A stretch of 64,000 nucleotides of DNA, taken from contig NW_023501050.1 in assembly GCF_014066305.1 (NCBI RefSeq), positions 620,001-684,000 of the forward strand. Reading direction: 5' to 3'. The notes beneath the pieces are model-generated. The model saw only the letters and a list, made by a program, of their open reading frames with translations. It did no database searches and had not been told where the DNA came from. Shown here piece by piece: positions 20,489 to 31,645 of the stretch. A program made the position numbers and the translations under genes. Each line of letters opens with the position of its first letter. Position 1 is the stretch's first letter. This stretch comes from Letharia columbiana. Lineage: Eukaryota; Ascomycota; Lecanoromycetes; Lecanorales; Parmeliaceae.

Positions 20489-22545
20489 ATGATTCGCTCT
20501 ATCTTCGGGCTATCTGCGCATTCCTTAAAAAGTTCTAAACACTCCAGTATAAATAGTCAAAAAAGACTATTCCCTCACTTGCCTGTCAGGTCCCTCCAAA
20601 CCCAGCAATTCCAACCATTCGCTCCTCCTTCCCCCAGCTCTTTGGGCAGACCAACTCCAGCAAAGACTTATCGTCGAACGAGAAGATGGGTTCGACGTCT
20701 CATGTATCTCGCTCTGGGCACAGGTGTGCTGTACGGCGTCGACAGACAATTCTATGCCTCATCCATAACCCGCAGTGCTCGCACTTTCGGTTTAGGTCTC
20801 ATCGTAGCCCTAGATTACAAGATCAATTTTCGACCGAACCCTCCCCTCGCAACCTCGATACCTGCGCTTCATGCTCGCAATGCAGAACGCCTGGCCGACC
20901 TTCTCCAGTCAAACGGAGGCTTGTACCTCAAAATCGGTCAGGCCATTGCCATGCAGTCTGCCGTTTTACCCCCAGAATTCCAGAAGATGTTTGCCAAGAT
21001 GTTCGATGACGCCCCGCAAAACGACTGGAAAGACGTTGAGCAAGTAATAAGGGAGGACTTTGGGAAGTCTCCGGAAGAGGTGTTCGGCGTCAGCTTTAGT
21101 GGAGATCCAAATAAGGGTGTAATGGAGAGGACTGCCAGAGCCAGTGCGAGCGTTGCTCAAGTCCACTGGGCAAGATTACAAGATGGAACAGAAGTCGCTG
21201 TGAAAATACAGAAAAGGGAGATTGCTCACCAAGTCGGCTGGGATCTTTGGTCTTTCAAGTAGGCTACCCTTGTCGGCAATTCAACATAATATGAGTGCAG
21301 TAAGACGCTAACGGGATACTTTCTATTAGGGTAGTGACAAAGATATATACCTATTGGTTCGATCTTCCTCTGTACAGTCTTGTACCCTTCATAACAGAGC
21401 GACTGATGCTGGAGACGGACTTTGTCAACGAAGCCGACAACGCTGAGAGAATGGGGCAGCTCGTGGCTGGGGAGCCTCGTCTGCGAGACAAAGTCTACGT
21501 TCCCAAAGTGTATCGAGATCTAAGCTCGACGCGTGTCATGACTGCAGAATGGATTGAGGGAGTACGACTGTGGGACAAAGAACACCTGACAAAACCCTGG
21601 GAAGGCAGATGGAGACAAGGTAGTCCTGGGTGTCATGGAGCCGCTCTTGATCCTCCTAAACACCTGGAAGTCGCAGATTTTGTTCGTAGTAACCTCATTG
21701 ACGAGAGACTCAAGCCTGATCGGGATTGGTGGAAGGGCAAAGATGGCCAAGGTGGACTCGGTCTGTCTTTGAAAGATGTCATGACCACAATGATAGACCT
21801 GTTCTCCGCACAGATGTTCCTCTGGGGATGGGTACATTGCGATCCGCATCCCGGAAATATCTTCATCCGACGCTTGCCTTCCGGGAAACCAGAGCTCGTG
21901 CTCATCGACCATGGGCTGTATGTGCACATGAAACCAGATTTCCGGCATCAGTATTGTCTCTTCTGGAAAAGTTTGATGACTTTTGACAATAAGACTTTGG
22001 GCGAAATTGTCCAGAGCTGGGGCATCAACAATGCCGATATCTTTGCTTCCGCGACATTGATGAGACCTTATACTGGCGGCGATAACAGCACGTCAGCAGA
22101 GATCAGGAAAGGCTTGACTGGTAAGGAGCAGCAAGAACGCGCGTATGAAATGCAGCAGAAGATGCGGAAAGGCATCAAAGATATCCTAGCAGACGAGAAG
22201 AAATGGCCACAGGAACTTATTTTCATCGGTCGAAACCTTCGCATCGTCCAGGGAAACAATCAGTTCCTAGGCTCGCCGGTCAACCGTATAAAAATAACAG
22301 GCAATTGGGCATCGCGTAGTCTGGTCGATAGCCCTGATCTTAGCCTGAGCCAGAGGTTCAAGAATCTTGGAAATCATCTGCTCTTCAAGTTCGTTCTCTT
22401 CGGCAGCGACGTGTATTTTTATGCTGCCAAGGTCAAGCAATTCTTTGGCGCAGGTGGAGGCATGGAGGATGACATGGAACTGCAGATGAAGAAGATTGCC
22501 AAGGACTTCGGGGTGGAGTTGAACCACGGCGTCTTTGAGGGGTGA
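20489..22545 (+). CDS. mcp2: Mitochondrial ABC1/ADCK/UbiB kinase-like protein (Mcp2/Cqd2, ADCK1 type)
   Basis: Members of the UbiB atypical kinase-like family act in mitochondrial lipid and coenzyme Q homeostasis; yeast Mcp2/Cqd2 is an inner-membrane protein. The N-terminus is Arg/Ser-rich without acids, like a presequence, followed by a membrane segment (about 70-83). Family signatures: LDYKINF, KIGQ (148-151, the KxGQ motif), alanine/serine loop ASASVAQVH (218-226) replacing the P-loop, VAVKIQ with Lys239, HCDPHPGN catalytic-type loop and IDHG for DFG. One intron, 21259-21329 (GTAGGC donor, GCTAAC branch, TTAG acceptor), interrupts after WSFK; total 661 aa. The NGGLYLKIGQ context and ADCK1-like N-half favour the Mcp2 branch over Cqd1 or Coq8. 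Divergent to palI. Confidence 0.85.
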
Positions 22546-22888
22546 GTTGCAGTCGCAGGCATGCTTATCATATAGCTCACACGACACTCCACTCTCGCTC
22601 CGTGATGGACAAACGATCACAATATTTCTGCTTTACGATGTGTTTCTTTATGCTTCGTGGTCTGACCTGCTGTTACCGACTATCACCTCAAGTCAACACC
22701 GATCGATTCAACCATCCTTGACTCTTACCTTTCCTGCTTTTCACTCGACGAATTTGATACCGCAAACCTCGCACCACTGTTGTGGTTTCTATCGCATCCT
22801 TTCTACACATCCTTGCTGCATCGCATATCTTCTATACCATACCTTCGAGCCTGCTACATCTCACGACCAAACGTCAACTTTTCTCAAC
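22546..22888. other. Short intergenic and leader region
   Basis: Rich in CT/AC tracts (TTTCTACACATCC, ACCTTCGAGCC), like a fungal promoter and 5' leader for the following gene. No gene seen. Confidence 0.5.
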
Positions 22889-24040
22889 ATGACCGATTTC
22901 AAAACACGCATCAATAACATCATCCATGCTCGCAACCTCCCGAACAGCTACTTGAACTTCCCCAACCCAGCCACAATGCCAACCCACTGCTCTGTCGTGG
23001 TAAGTAACGTCTCTGTCGCGATTCTTCCATCTATCTCACTGCCACCCTAGGACCGTACCCCCGTGACCGGGCACCCGGTCAACGAAGTCGTGCCTGCAAT
23101 CCAAGATCTGCCGGCTCCCAACATCATGAATCCGGCCCTCCAATCCGGTCTTTACAACCCGAATGCGTACGTTCGCGGGGCTGCAGTGGAGGCGATGGGG
23201 AAAATGTATGGGTCCAAGGTGATGAAGCAGGCGAGGAAGGAGGAGAGCGACGCAAAGGCTCGTGTGAAGCGTCATGTATCGGATAAGGCGGATGTGCCTT
23301 ACGAGTCGGTGCCTTACACCCCGGGAATGTTGACCGATGAGGAGCTGGCCTCTTTCGAGGAGTTGATTGAGGAGAAGGTTTTGGAGGAGGAGGAGGAGGA
23401 GGACGCCACTACTGCTGAGGAGAATGAAGGTGAAACGGAGCCTGCTGGGTTGGAGAAGGAGGGGAAGAGGCCCGCTGTTGGTGCTGCTGTGATGGAGATT
23501 GAGGGGAAGGAGCCCGTTACTGGTGCTGCTATGGTGGAGATTGAGGGGGAAAAGCTTGTTGCTGATGCTGCTGTGATGGAGATTGAGGGAAAGGAGCCTA
23601 TTTCTGATGCTGCTGCGGTGGAGACAGAGGGCAATGAGTCTGTTACTGATGCTGCGGCAGTGGAGATGGATGGCAATGAGCCTGTTACTGATGCTGCTGT
23701 GATGGAGATGGATGGCAATGAGCTTGTTGCTGATGCTGCTGTGATGGAGATTGAGGGAAAGGAGCCTATTTCTGATGCTGCTGCGGTGGAGACAGAGGGC
23801 AATGAGTCTGTTACTGATGCTGCGGCAGTGGAGATGGATGGCAATGAGCTTGTTACTGATGCTGCTGTGATGGAGATTGAGGGAATGGAGCCTGTTTCTA
23901 ATGCTGCTGCGGTGGAAATGGAGGGCAAGAAGCCCGTTACTGGTGCTGCTGCTGGGGAGACAGGGGAAAAGAAGCCTGCTGAACAGCAGAAGAAGAAGGA
24001 GGTCTGTTATCGTTGCACCAAGGGTTTAGATGACTGCTAA
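22889..24040 (+). CDS. Acidic protein with twelve 14-residue tandem repeats
   Basis: Family not recognised. Exons 22889-22999 and 23051-24040 (GTAAGT donor, CCTAG acceptor) give 366 aa. The first 130 residues are non-repetitive with a basic stretch (KQARKEESDAKARVKRH) and a DEELASFEELIEEKV helix, then a run of seven Glu. From about residue 150 come twelve units of the form DAAVMEIEGKEPIS. Units 3-6 recur almost unchanged as units 7-10, a higher-order 56-residue (168 bp) duplication. A lysine/glutamine tail and three cysteines (CYRCTKGLDDC) close it. No signal peptide or membrane segment. The even 14-residue period and acidic, Ala/Val-rich composition suggest a helical or amyloid-like repeat surface; this is inference. 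The 3' end may have another intron. Confidence 0.7.
23470..23985 (+). repeat. Minisatellite of 42-bp units with 168-bp higher-order repeat
   Basis: Twelve 42-bp units (14 codons) run head to tail. The word CTTGTTGCTGATGCTGCTG occurs at 23555 and 23723, 168 bp apart, showing that a block of four units was duplicated recently. The phase is kept throughout, so only whole codon multiples have been gained. Confidence 0.85.
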
Positions 24041-24614
24041 TCCTTCACACAGCAAGCGAAGCCGGCGCCATTAGGTACTGCCTGGTTCTTGCAGCGAGGG
24101 AAGGCGCTGGATAGCAAACGTTTCTATTAGGCTCGATCCTATTCGGTCTATCAGTCCTTGTGGATTAGAACCCGTCGAGTTTGGCGGCACTGCAACTGCT
24201 AAAGTTCAATCTGCAGGCTTCTGTTGATACTGTCACGTGGTATCGTGGCATCGTGTTGTCCTTTTCATGACTTGATACCCCTAGAAGCGGTTTTTAGACA
24301 GCGGTAGCGAATCAAGACTCAATTTTATCTACGTTGACGACCCCGGAAATTTGCTACAACATGTACCATCTTAGTGGCACACAGGCTGTGAACTTTGACA
24401 ACCTTCAGGGCACTCTCGCCCCTCCGGACGTATTCCCAGAGACTGTTGATGTATCTTTTCGCAGCCAATCACTATCACATGGAGGGAAAATTGTCCCTTG
24501 AGCTTGTCGAGTAGTATGCGGGGATACCAATATTTCCGTCGTCGACGGAGTCTGACATCCCTCGAGAGGATTTTAGCGATGGCCCAGTGCCTGTCTAATC
24601 GATTTATATCTAAC
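24041..24614. other. Convergent intergenic region
   Basis: Between the 3' ends of the repeat protein gene and the MBOAT gene. No gene supported. Confidence 0.5.
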
Positions 24615-26000
24615 TTACAACCCAGCCATCTCCCGTACCAACCCGGCCCTTACCCAACCCCTTGCAAAGTTCCTACCCATATACAAAAGTACACAGACCC
24701 ACCAGACGCGGCCTATAACCCCATCATACCATCTCTCCAGACCAACCTCATCCTTCCCATCCCCTGCTCTCTGCCGCTTCTGCCACCTCCTATAACGTAC
24801 CACCGCCACCCTCACGCCCTCTTCAACTACGACAGCAACGCCATTACCGGCAAAGAACCAAGCTTCTCCAAACGCGCCCTCCCATCCGCCCATGACAGTG
24901 TGCGCCGCGAAGCTGTGCACAAACGCGCTGCTCACGAAACCGCCGAGCACCTTGCCCATGTCCGCCGCCTCCTCGTCGGGCTTCCCCGTCAGTTTCCGCT
25001 CGAGCCATTCGCCGGGCCAGACCCCGTAGACGAGGAAAAGGCGGGAGAAAAGACGATGCCAGCCGTAGCTCCAGAAGTCCCGGACGCTCGTGAGCTCCCA
25101 GACACGCGCGGTGTAGAGGGGTGGGAAGTAAGAGAGCGGATGCGGTGCCAGCGGCGCCAACATGATTGCGAATGTACTGTGACCCAAGGAAAATGCACTC
25201 ATTAGAAAGGCGCCCAATGCGGCGGTCAGAACCAACTGCAACCCAATTGGTAGATCGTCAAACGGCGCCCCGTTTGCTAGATAGAGACTGTAGATGTCGC
25301 GAATCACCGCCCAACTGACCACCAAAATTGGCAACACGTGAACGAGTATGGAATGGGTCCTGTCTCCGATGGACGGTCGCCAAGTCGATTTTGTATGCCT
25401 CACGTCAGCACTCGACCACGTGAAGCCAGCGCCGCGCATGGAGAGCTCGAGCTCCAAGGCCCAGCTTATTCTGTCTCGCCAGCCGTGGGGCCATCCTTCA
25501 TCCGTGGTTGCCGTTTCCGTGACTGCTTCTCCATCGCCCGGGGTCAGAAAGTGCAAGCTGAAATAGCTCTTTGCATCGGCGCCCAGCGGAGTGCTAGGCG
25601 CAAGGGTGCGAGGAGCATGATGATATTTCACTCGTCGTGGTATATGTTGAAATAGGTAGGGTGATATGAAGAATGCGTCCAATACCCTGCAGCCACCGTA
25701 CAATCCGACGAGCGCGAGCTGGTATGTTAAGCCTACGGAAAAAGGGACATGGTATTTGAGAGGTAGGCGGAAAAAGAGAATGCCGGAAAGGAGGGCGAGG
25801 GAGTTGCGAAGGAATGGGATGACGCGTGCAGTGGGCTCTGAGGAGGTGTTGGGAAATGGTGGGAGGAGGAGTAGGGCGAGGTAGTATGTCAACGGTGGTG
25901 CGAGGGCAGGCAGAGGTGTCAGGGGTGTTGTTCCTGACAGGGGCTTCAGGTCGGAGCGGGGTGGGGGAAGCAGGGTGGAAAGACTGGGCAGGATGGCCAT
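24615..26000 (-). CDS. Wax-synthase-like MBOAT acyltransferase
   Basis: Single-exon 461-aa polytopic protein. The signatures of the wax synthase/MBOAT_2 family are present: MRGAGFTWSS (family RGIGW block), then ELTSVRDFWSYGWHRLFSRLFLVYG (family RDFWGRRWHQ block), and a late SSAFVHSFAAHTVMGG segment with the conserved histidine expected for acyl transfer. Seven to nine hydrophobic segments are visible. Fungal relatives acetylate or acylate small hydrophobic substrates, including terpenoid toxins and mycotoxin-like alcohols in biosynthetic clusters, but no cluster partners (P450, synthase) lie nearby here, so the substrate is unknown. The ATG at 26000 is chosen; a ten-codon extension starts only at TTG. 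It is divergent from the Zn2Cys6 regulator gene across 1.6 kb. Confidence 0.78.
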   Translation of the reverse strand: MAILPSLSTLLPPPRSDLKPLSGTTPLTPLPALAPPLTYYLALLLLPPFPNTSSEPTARVIPFLRNSLALLSGILFFRLPLKYHVPFSVGLTYQLALVGLYGGCRVLDAFFISPYLFQHIPRRVKYHHAPRTLAPSTPLGADAKSYFSLHFLTPGDGEAVTETATTDEGWPHGWRDRISWALELELSMRGAGFTWSSADVRHTKSTWRPSIGDRTHSILVHVLPILVVSWAVIRDIYSLYLANGAPFDDLPIGLQLVLTAALGAFLMSAFSLGHSTFAIMLAPLAPHPLSYFPPLYTARVWELTSVRDFWSYGWHRLFSRLFLVYGVWPGEWLERKLTGKPDEEAADMGKVLGGFVSSAFVHSFAAHTVMGGWEGAFGEAWFFAGNGVAVVVEEGVRVAVVRYRRWQKRQRAGDGKDEVGLERWYDGVIGRVWWVCVLLYMGRNFARGWVRAGLVREMAGL

Positions 26001-27599
26001 TAGGGATGAGGCGGATGTATCTGTAAGCAATACGAGTACAAGTAAATGCTGGCCACTGAAAGGGTGAGATCTACAACTTCAAAAGTTCGCAGTAGTTCGA
26101 GCAATGAAAGGGCCTCGGAGCTAGAGGAGTACATAGGTAAATGTACTGGTACGTCACAACACAGAAACCCTAGGCTTAGTCCGGATTCGATCAGTCTAAT
26201 AATCGTGGGTCCATGAACCCGGTACAATCATTACTCGTACCCTTGGCATGCGTCAAATCCCACAACAATATATTCCATAAGACTATCTCCGACGTACGAC
26301 AGTATCAAATCCAACGACTGCGCTTGAAGAGGTAGGCTTTCCATATTCTTCGGGTCAGGACAACATTGCGATAACAGAAGGCAAATTCGATCATCTTGTC
26401 TCCTTCTTTGTTTCTCCTTGGCCGAAGACTGACGATCGAAGCAGGAGCATTCCATCAACTGTGGGAGGAGAGGAGAGGTCTAGCCTCGATCGATGCAAGA
26501 ATACGGTTTGGATGGAGATGTTGCATACATATGGACTGCCGTTGAAATAGGGTGCATGAATGGCGTACGACACTACTCATCCTCGTCGGTCGGTATTGCC
26601 GCACGTTGTACATAAGTCGGAAGGTACCTGATTTTAGCGCCTTGGGATGAGAGAGGCCATGTGCTGACCGCAGAAATCCTTATCGACCTGCCTTTCTTAG
26701 ACCGCGTTATATCTCCTCTCAGTATAGAGCAAGTGAGTCATCAAGTTTGCGCCTGGTGATCGACAGCAACCGGACCCAGATGCAGCTGGGAGAATCGAGA
26801 ACGCATCCGACTTTCTTGGACCACATCAAGACATGACTTTGCATAAAATTGTTGTGTATGTGGATGAACAGCAGAAAGCAGCGAAAGCGTCCGGAAGCTG
26901 CTCCGGGTAAGGAAGATAAAGTTATTTAGGACGGGATATCGCCGCTGGGGTGCAAAAGCCCTGCATGATGGCGTCGCCATATGGCGTCGAATCCCTGTAG
27001 AAAATCAACCTGCAAGCTGAGGTAGCGAATCGCCATCACACTTCCATGACTCGAGTCATGTTGGGTACGCCATGACTTCTAGCATATCTCCTCGGTGAAG
27101 CGTACTCGAGCGGAGACTGGGAACTTTTTTTGCAAATTTGTGAATGTTGAAGAAGTCCGAAGGCGAAAAAGGCGTCGGCGGCTGTTGGGTTTTGAGGTAT
27201 GACATCACTATCTTGGCATTTATCAATTTTTCCTTCACAGCAACAACAGCGTGCCACGCGGAAAAGATACAATTGTGGGTAAGAATTGCGATGCTATCTG
27301 TACGTGATACTATATCAAGGAGAAAGAAAACGGTCGAGGAAAGGGCGGGAGAGGATCCTATCCGGAGCGCCAGTAAAGAGTACTCCAAACGCTGATCCTC
27401 TGCAAAGATTTACCCAGTTTGTTTGATTCCTGCATCCGTTAAATCCGACACACATACCGACCTGCCCTCATACGCCTCACCATCTTTAATATTTTCGGTT
27501 CCCTTTCTCACCCAAGTCAACGAATTCTCCGCGTAAAAGGGACCCTCAAAACGGCGCGCTTCCCATAGTTCATACCATGTTCTCTGTCATCCAGCCATA
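26001..27599. other. Long divergent intergenic region
   Basis: Nothing here reads as a gene on either strand. It must hold the promoters of the MBOAT gene (minus) and the Zn2Cys6 regulator (plus), the latter likely with a long leader as is common for fungal regulators. Confidence 0.45.
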
Positions 27600-30500
27600 A
27601 TGTCCCGTTCCCAAAGCCGCTCGGCCTCCTCAGAAGATGACTACGAGGATGACGCGGCCATGCCTGAAGCGCAGTGGCAGTCGCAACAGCAAAGCTCCGC
27701 GAATGCAACTACAAGCAGCGTGCCTTCTTCAACTCAGCCCTCCCAAATCTCATTGCCAATGCAGAAGCGTAGGCGCGTGACGAGGGCCTGCGATGAGTGC
27801 AGAAGGAAGAAAATCAAGTGCGATGGCAAGCAACCATGTACACACTGCACCGTGTATAGTTACGGTCCGTAAAATCGCGCTACTCGAAAGGCGCACCGGC
27901 ACCTTTTCAATGCACGGGGCTGACTATTTTTTGACGCAGATTGCACCTATGACCAACCATCGAATCGAAGACGCAATCCAGCCCCTCAGTATGTCGAAGC
28001 ACTGGAAAATAGGCTCCAGCGCGCCGAAGCTCTCCTGAGAAACGTCCTTCCCAATGTTGATCTCGACGACCCTAATGCTGACCTTGGTGTCACTCAACGC
28101 ATGCACCTTGCCCCCAACCAAGGGCTCCAGCCTCATCCTGGCCAAGCGAGACCTTGGGTACCTCTGGGGGTATCCCAGCAAGGGAATGAGGGAGAGAAAG
28201 ATTCGGTGCTTGAGTCGATGGTGACCAATACTGGCTCCCTGGACTTGGACGATCAAGGTAATTGGGACTTCTATGGTCACTCTTCAGGCCGTGTTTTCTT
28301 GAGAAAGATGCGCGAGCAGTTCGGCGACTTGATGGGGCAAACGACCGATGGGCAACATGCAATGCCATTCCTGAGGTTCAAAAGTACTTCACAGCCATTC
28401 GAATCTCCAAAATCTTCAGCAGACCGTTCTCAAGACCCAAATCTACCAAATACACGTGATCTTTGCGCCAAGAACTGTGCCTTGATGCTGACCTCAAACG
28501 CGCTGGATGACGCCTGTGCAATATTGCGACTTGTGCATCGGCCAACATTTGACGCTATGCTTCATCGAATATATGATACACCACCGGAAAAATTTGGAGA
28601 TGAAGAAAAGAATTTCCTGCCACAATTGTACGCAGTACTCGCTCTGGGTACCTTGTTTGCGAGAGCGGAGCAAAGCGAATTACAAAAGTCCGGCTATGAC
28701 AATGCTTTTGAGCAAGGGTGACTACTGGGAACTCATCCAAGTATGCAAAACATGCTAACGTGTACATAGCTTCAACTGGTTCAGGATAGCCCGGTCGATG
28801 GTCGACGGGACTGACTGTCGAGATTTGACATCATTGCAAACAATGCTCTTCATCGTCTTGTTCCTCCAGTCTTCTGTACGCCTCAGTACATGCTATTCGT
28901 ACATAGGCATAGTTCTCAGATCGGCAATACGCATGGGCCTGCATCGCTCTGTTTCCAACACTTTCAATCCCATCGAAACGGAGCTTCGGAAACGTATATG
29001 GTGGATCGTCCGGAAGTTGGACACATATGTCGGAGCACTACTGGGTCTGCCGCAAATGTTAAGTAACGATGACATCGACCAGGGAATGCCTGAGGAAATA
29101 GACGATGAATACATTACTAAGGAAGGAATACTACCAATGCCGCCCGGGCGATTGTCGGTCAACGTGGCATTGAATGCTCATACCAGACTGGTTAATATCC
29201 TAGCCAAAACCGTGAAATACGTTTATCCTATTAAGGGAACGACGCATGTGCATGGGAAAGGCAGTCATTCGTACGTGGTGAGTCATGCAAAAATTCGTGA
29301 AATTGAAGCAGATCTGCAAAAATGGATGAACAATCTGCCGGAGGAATTCAAACCTGGCGACGGGGCTTCGCCAGAATTCATGAGGCAAGATTATTGTTCC
29401 GAGATTAGTCAATGTTTAGACTGACTCTTCTGTCAGGATACGGCATCTGCTACGAATGGCCTATGCACACTGCGAGATGTTCCTTTATCGTCCTTTTCTC
29501 CATTACGTTTCTCAAACTCTCCAGGCCAAGAACATCGACAAGCGTTCTTATGCCTGCGCTGCAGCCTGTGTCAGTGTCTCTCGAAACATTGTTCACTTGA
29601 CGACTGAGATGAAGAAGCAAGGACTATTAGTCGGCTCGTATTGGTTCTACATGTACACAACGTTCTTCTCCATCATCTCCTTGGTATTCTTCGTGCTCGA
29701 GAACCCACGAAGCCAAATGAGTGAAAGCATTTTAAAAGATGCATATGAGGGAAAGGATACTCTTGCTGGACTGGCAGCAAAAAGTCATGCCGCCGATAGG
29801 TGCTCAAAGGTCTTAGCGGTACGAGCAACTCACGTTCGGACTAGGAAAGCATTCCCGCATACTGACGTTTACGTTTATCATAGGATATGTTTGAACAACT
29901 TCCTGGAAAGCTCCAAGGAGCGCTCGATTCTGCCCCACAACCACAGAAGAAGAGGTCAGCACCCTCGCAGCTACCTGTGTCACAAATGCCACAACGAGCG
30001 CCAGAAATCAATTCGAGAAGCCAGAACGTAAATAACTCTGCGCGTCGGTCAAACATATCCCCCAATCAACAGGGATCGTTGAAACGTTCATCAATCGCAC
30101 AGGACTCTTCGCCACTGCGCGATCAGATGACCAACCTTGATCCAATCTATCGAAGGGGTTCGCAGGATCCTTACAGCGCCTCAAACAACAGCCCAAGCAG
30201 CTCTATACCCTCAAGCGCGGCTTCATCTGGTATGCAGAACAACTATGTGCCTGATCTCTCTTCCATGATGTTTCCTTCATCCGACCCTTTCGCTTACCCC
30301 AATCAACCTATGACCACGCTCGAAAATCGGCAGTCAATTAAACAAGAGAACCCAGTAGACCGCGGCATGTTCAGCCCACCGACTACCTCAGGCGCCCCTT
30401 ATGACAACCTAGACTACGGTTCGCTGCCATACATGATGCAAAGCCAGCAGCTTGGCTTCGGAATGCAGAGCATGAACCCTTCAATGGACATGAGTAACAT

Positions 30501-30666
30501 AGACTCCACACCGACTACGATGCCTATGCAAGGAAATGAAGGCGGTGGATGGCCACAAAAGCAGCAGCAGCAAAGACCGGGTGGCACACCTGGCGTGAAT
30601 ATCGACCAATTGTTCGGCGAGGACTGGGGCGGATGGATGAATCAAGGATACAGGCAGTACCCATAA
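27600..30666 (+). CDS. Zn(II)2Cys6 transcription factor with fungal_trans domain
   Basis: A GAL4-type regulator of 940 aa in five exons: 27600-27864, 27940-28717, 28770-29384, 29437-29818, 29884-30666. The zinc cluster is C64-x2-C-x6-C-x5-C-x2-C-x6-C90; intron 1 falls just before the last cysteine. A short coiled-coil linker follows ([16 protein letters not shown]). The middle-homology (fungal_trans) domain spans about 230-600 with LCSNALDDA-like, [19 protein letters not shown] and [20 protein letters not shown] motifs. The C-terminal 260 residues are Gln/Ser/Asn/Met-rich and end in [14 protein letters not shown], an activation-type tail. Intron 3 (29385-29436) appears to use a GC donor. The target genes are unknown; the adjacent MBOAT gene is a possible but unproven target. 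Confidence 0.88.
29385..29436 (+). other. Probable GC-AG intron
   Basis: The sequence GAG|GCAAGA ... GACTGAC ... CTGTCAG gives a 52-bp intron that joins EFMR to [14 protein letters not shown] in frame. No GT donor in the neighbourhood gives the right phase; the GT at 29408 leads to an out-of-frame exon. GC donors need a strong match to the rest of the consensus, and GCAAGA fits well. Confidence 0.65.
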
Positions 30667-31645
30667 TGGGTCGTGTCCGGAAGATTCAGCATCCGATCTT
30701 CATTTGCACATCGCTAATAAGGTCACGTTTCAATGACGCCTCTTTGTACATAGACACTTGGCACGGCATGCGGTGTATCTGCTTAGCCAGGAGGGACGCG
30801 TCCTATGAAGCACAAGGCGCTGGGACCATTTGCTCGAAGGACCCTTAGCTGTACAAGATGCACTTAGGTGAACGAAAATACAAATACAGAAACATACGAG
30901 CAGATGGCTTCTTATATTTCTTTATTAATAGACCAAGTGTATCTGCTACAAAAGTGCGGACAAATATGATGCCGAGCTGATCCTAGTGTCACCAGTGTTG
31001 TCCAATAACTCGATTTGAGCAAATTAGCGGACCGCTTGCCTGATACTATGAAGTAACACGGATGCTATTGCCGAGAAGTACTATCACCACGGTGTGATCC
31101 ATTTTTAGATAACTCTCTTGGCTTCTAGATAACGACGAGGGGACCTGAGGAAACAAGGAGGTTTCGTTTTCTTCATGGCGGAAATGCTTGGTACTTTAAC
31201 TTGGCAAGAGGGCGGGATTTTTGCCAAGATATCTAGCGGCTTGGCGTATTTATACTATCGCTTGTCATTACTCGGATAGAGGCAACATGCGAGAATAGAA
31301 CGGAATTGTGCATAATTCGTGCGTCCCAATAGAGAAACATGCTCACTAGTACCACGATCTTGGGGCAGTGTTGAGCTCAGCTTTCGAATTTTTCTTCTTC
31401 ACCAGCCGAGGAAGCCAAGGCCCCGCTCTTGGCGTCTTGGCAAATTAGCGGCTTTTTCGCTTTCCTGCTCACTCGAGTAACCCGCTCACTTGCTCCTTCT
31501 CTCATCCACCTCTTGACCAAGACTTACAATCTAGGCCACTTATTCATAACAAGCTTCCACCACCAAGTTGTTGCAAAAGACGTGGTGTTTTCATCAATAT
31601 AAATCTCATCCTTGGGGAATATTCATCTCCGCTCCACTGCCAAGA
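30667..31645. promoter_or_regulatory. pacC upstream region with PacC-site cluster
   Basis: Seven exact GCCAAG hexamers (either strand) lie at 31117-31122, 31200-31205, 31223-31228, 31240-31245, 31414-31419, 31428-31433 and 31436-31441. Further GCCARG matches at 30757-30762 and 30786-30791 fall in the 3' region of the preceding gene. GCCARG is the established PacC/Rim101 binding core. Chance expectation for GCCAAG on both strands in 330 bp is about 0.16. No gene is seen in the interval; a CT-rich stretch near 31490-31530 is the likely leader. Confidence 0.75.

Noticed and set aside
22546..22888. Extension of the repeat protein gene upstream of 22889
   Set aside because: The frame is open but CT-rich and leader-like; the ATG at 22889 gives a natural start just before the first intron.
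23314..23928. 204-codon open frame on the minus strand
   Set aside because: It is the antisense of the 42-bp repeat array; a repeat with no stop in one unit is open throughout. The plus frame has a spliced start and is the better gene.
29408..29436. 29-bp GT-AG intron in the Zn2Cys6 gene
   Set aside because: Too short and gives the wrong frame; the GC donor at 29385 fits both length and motif.
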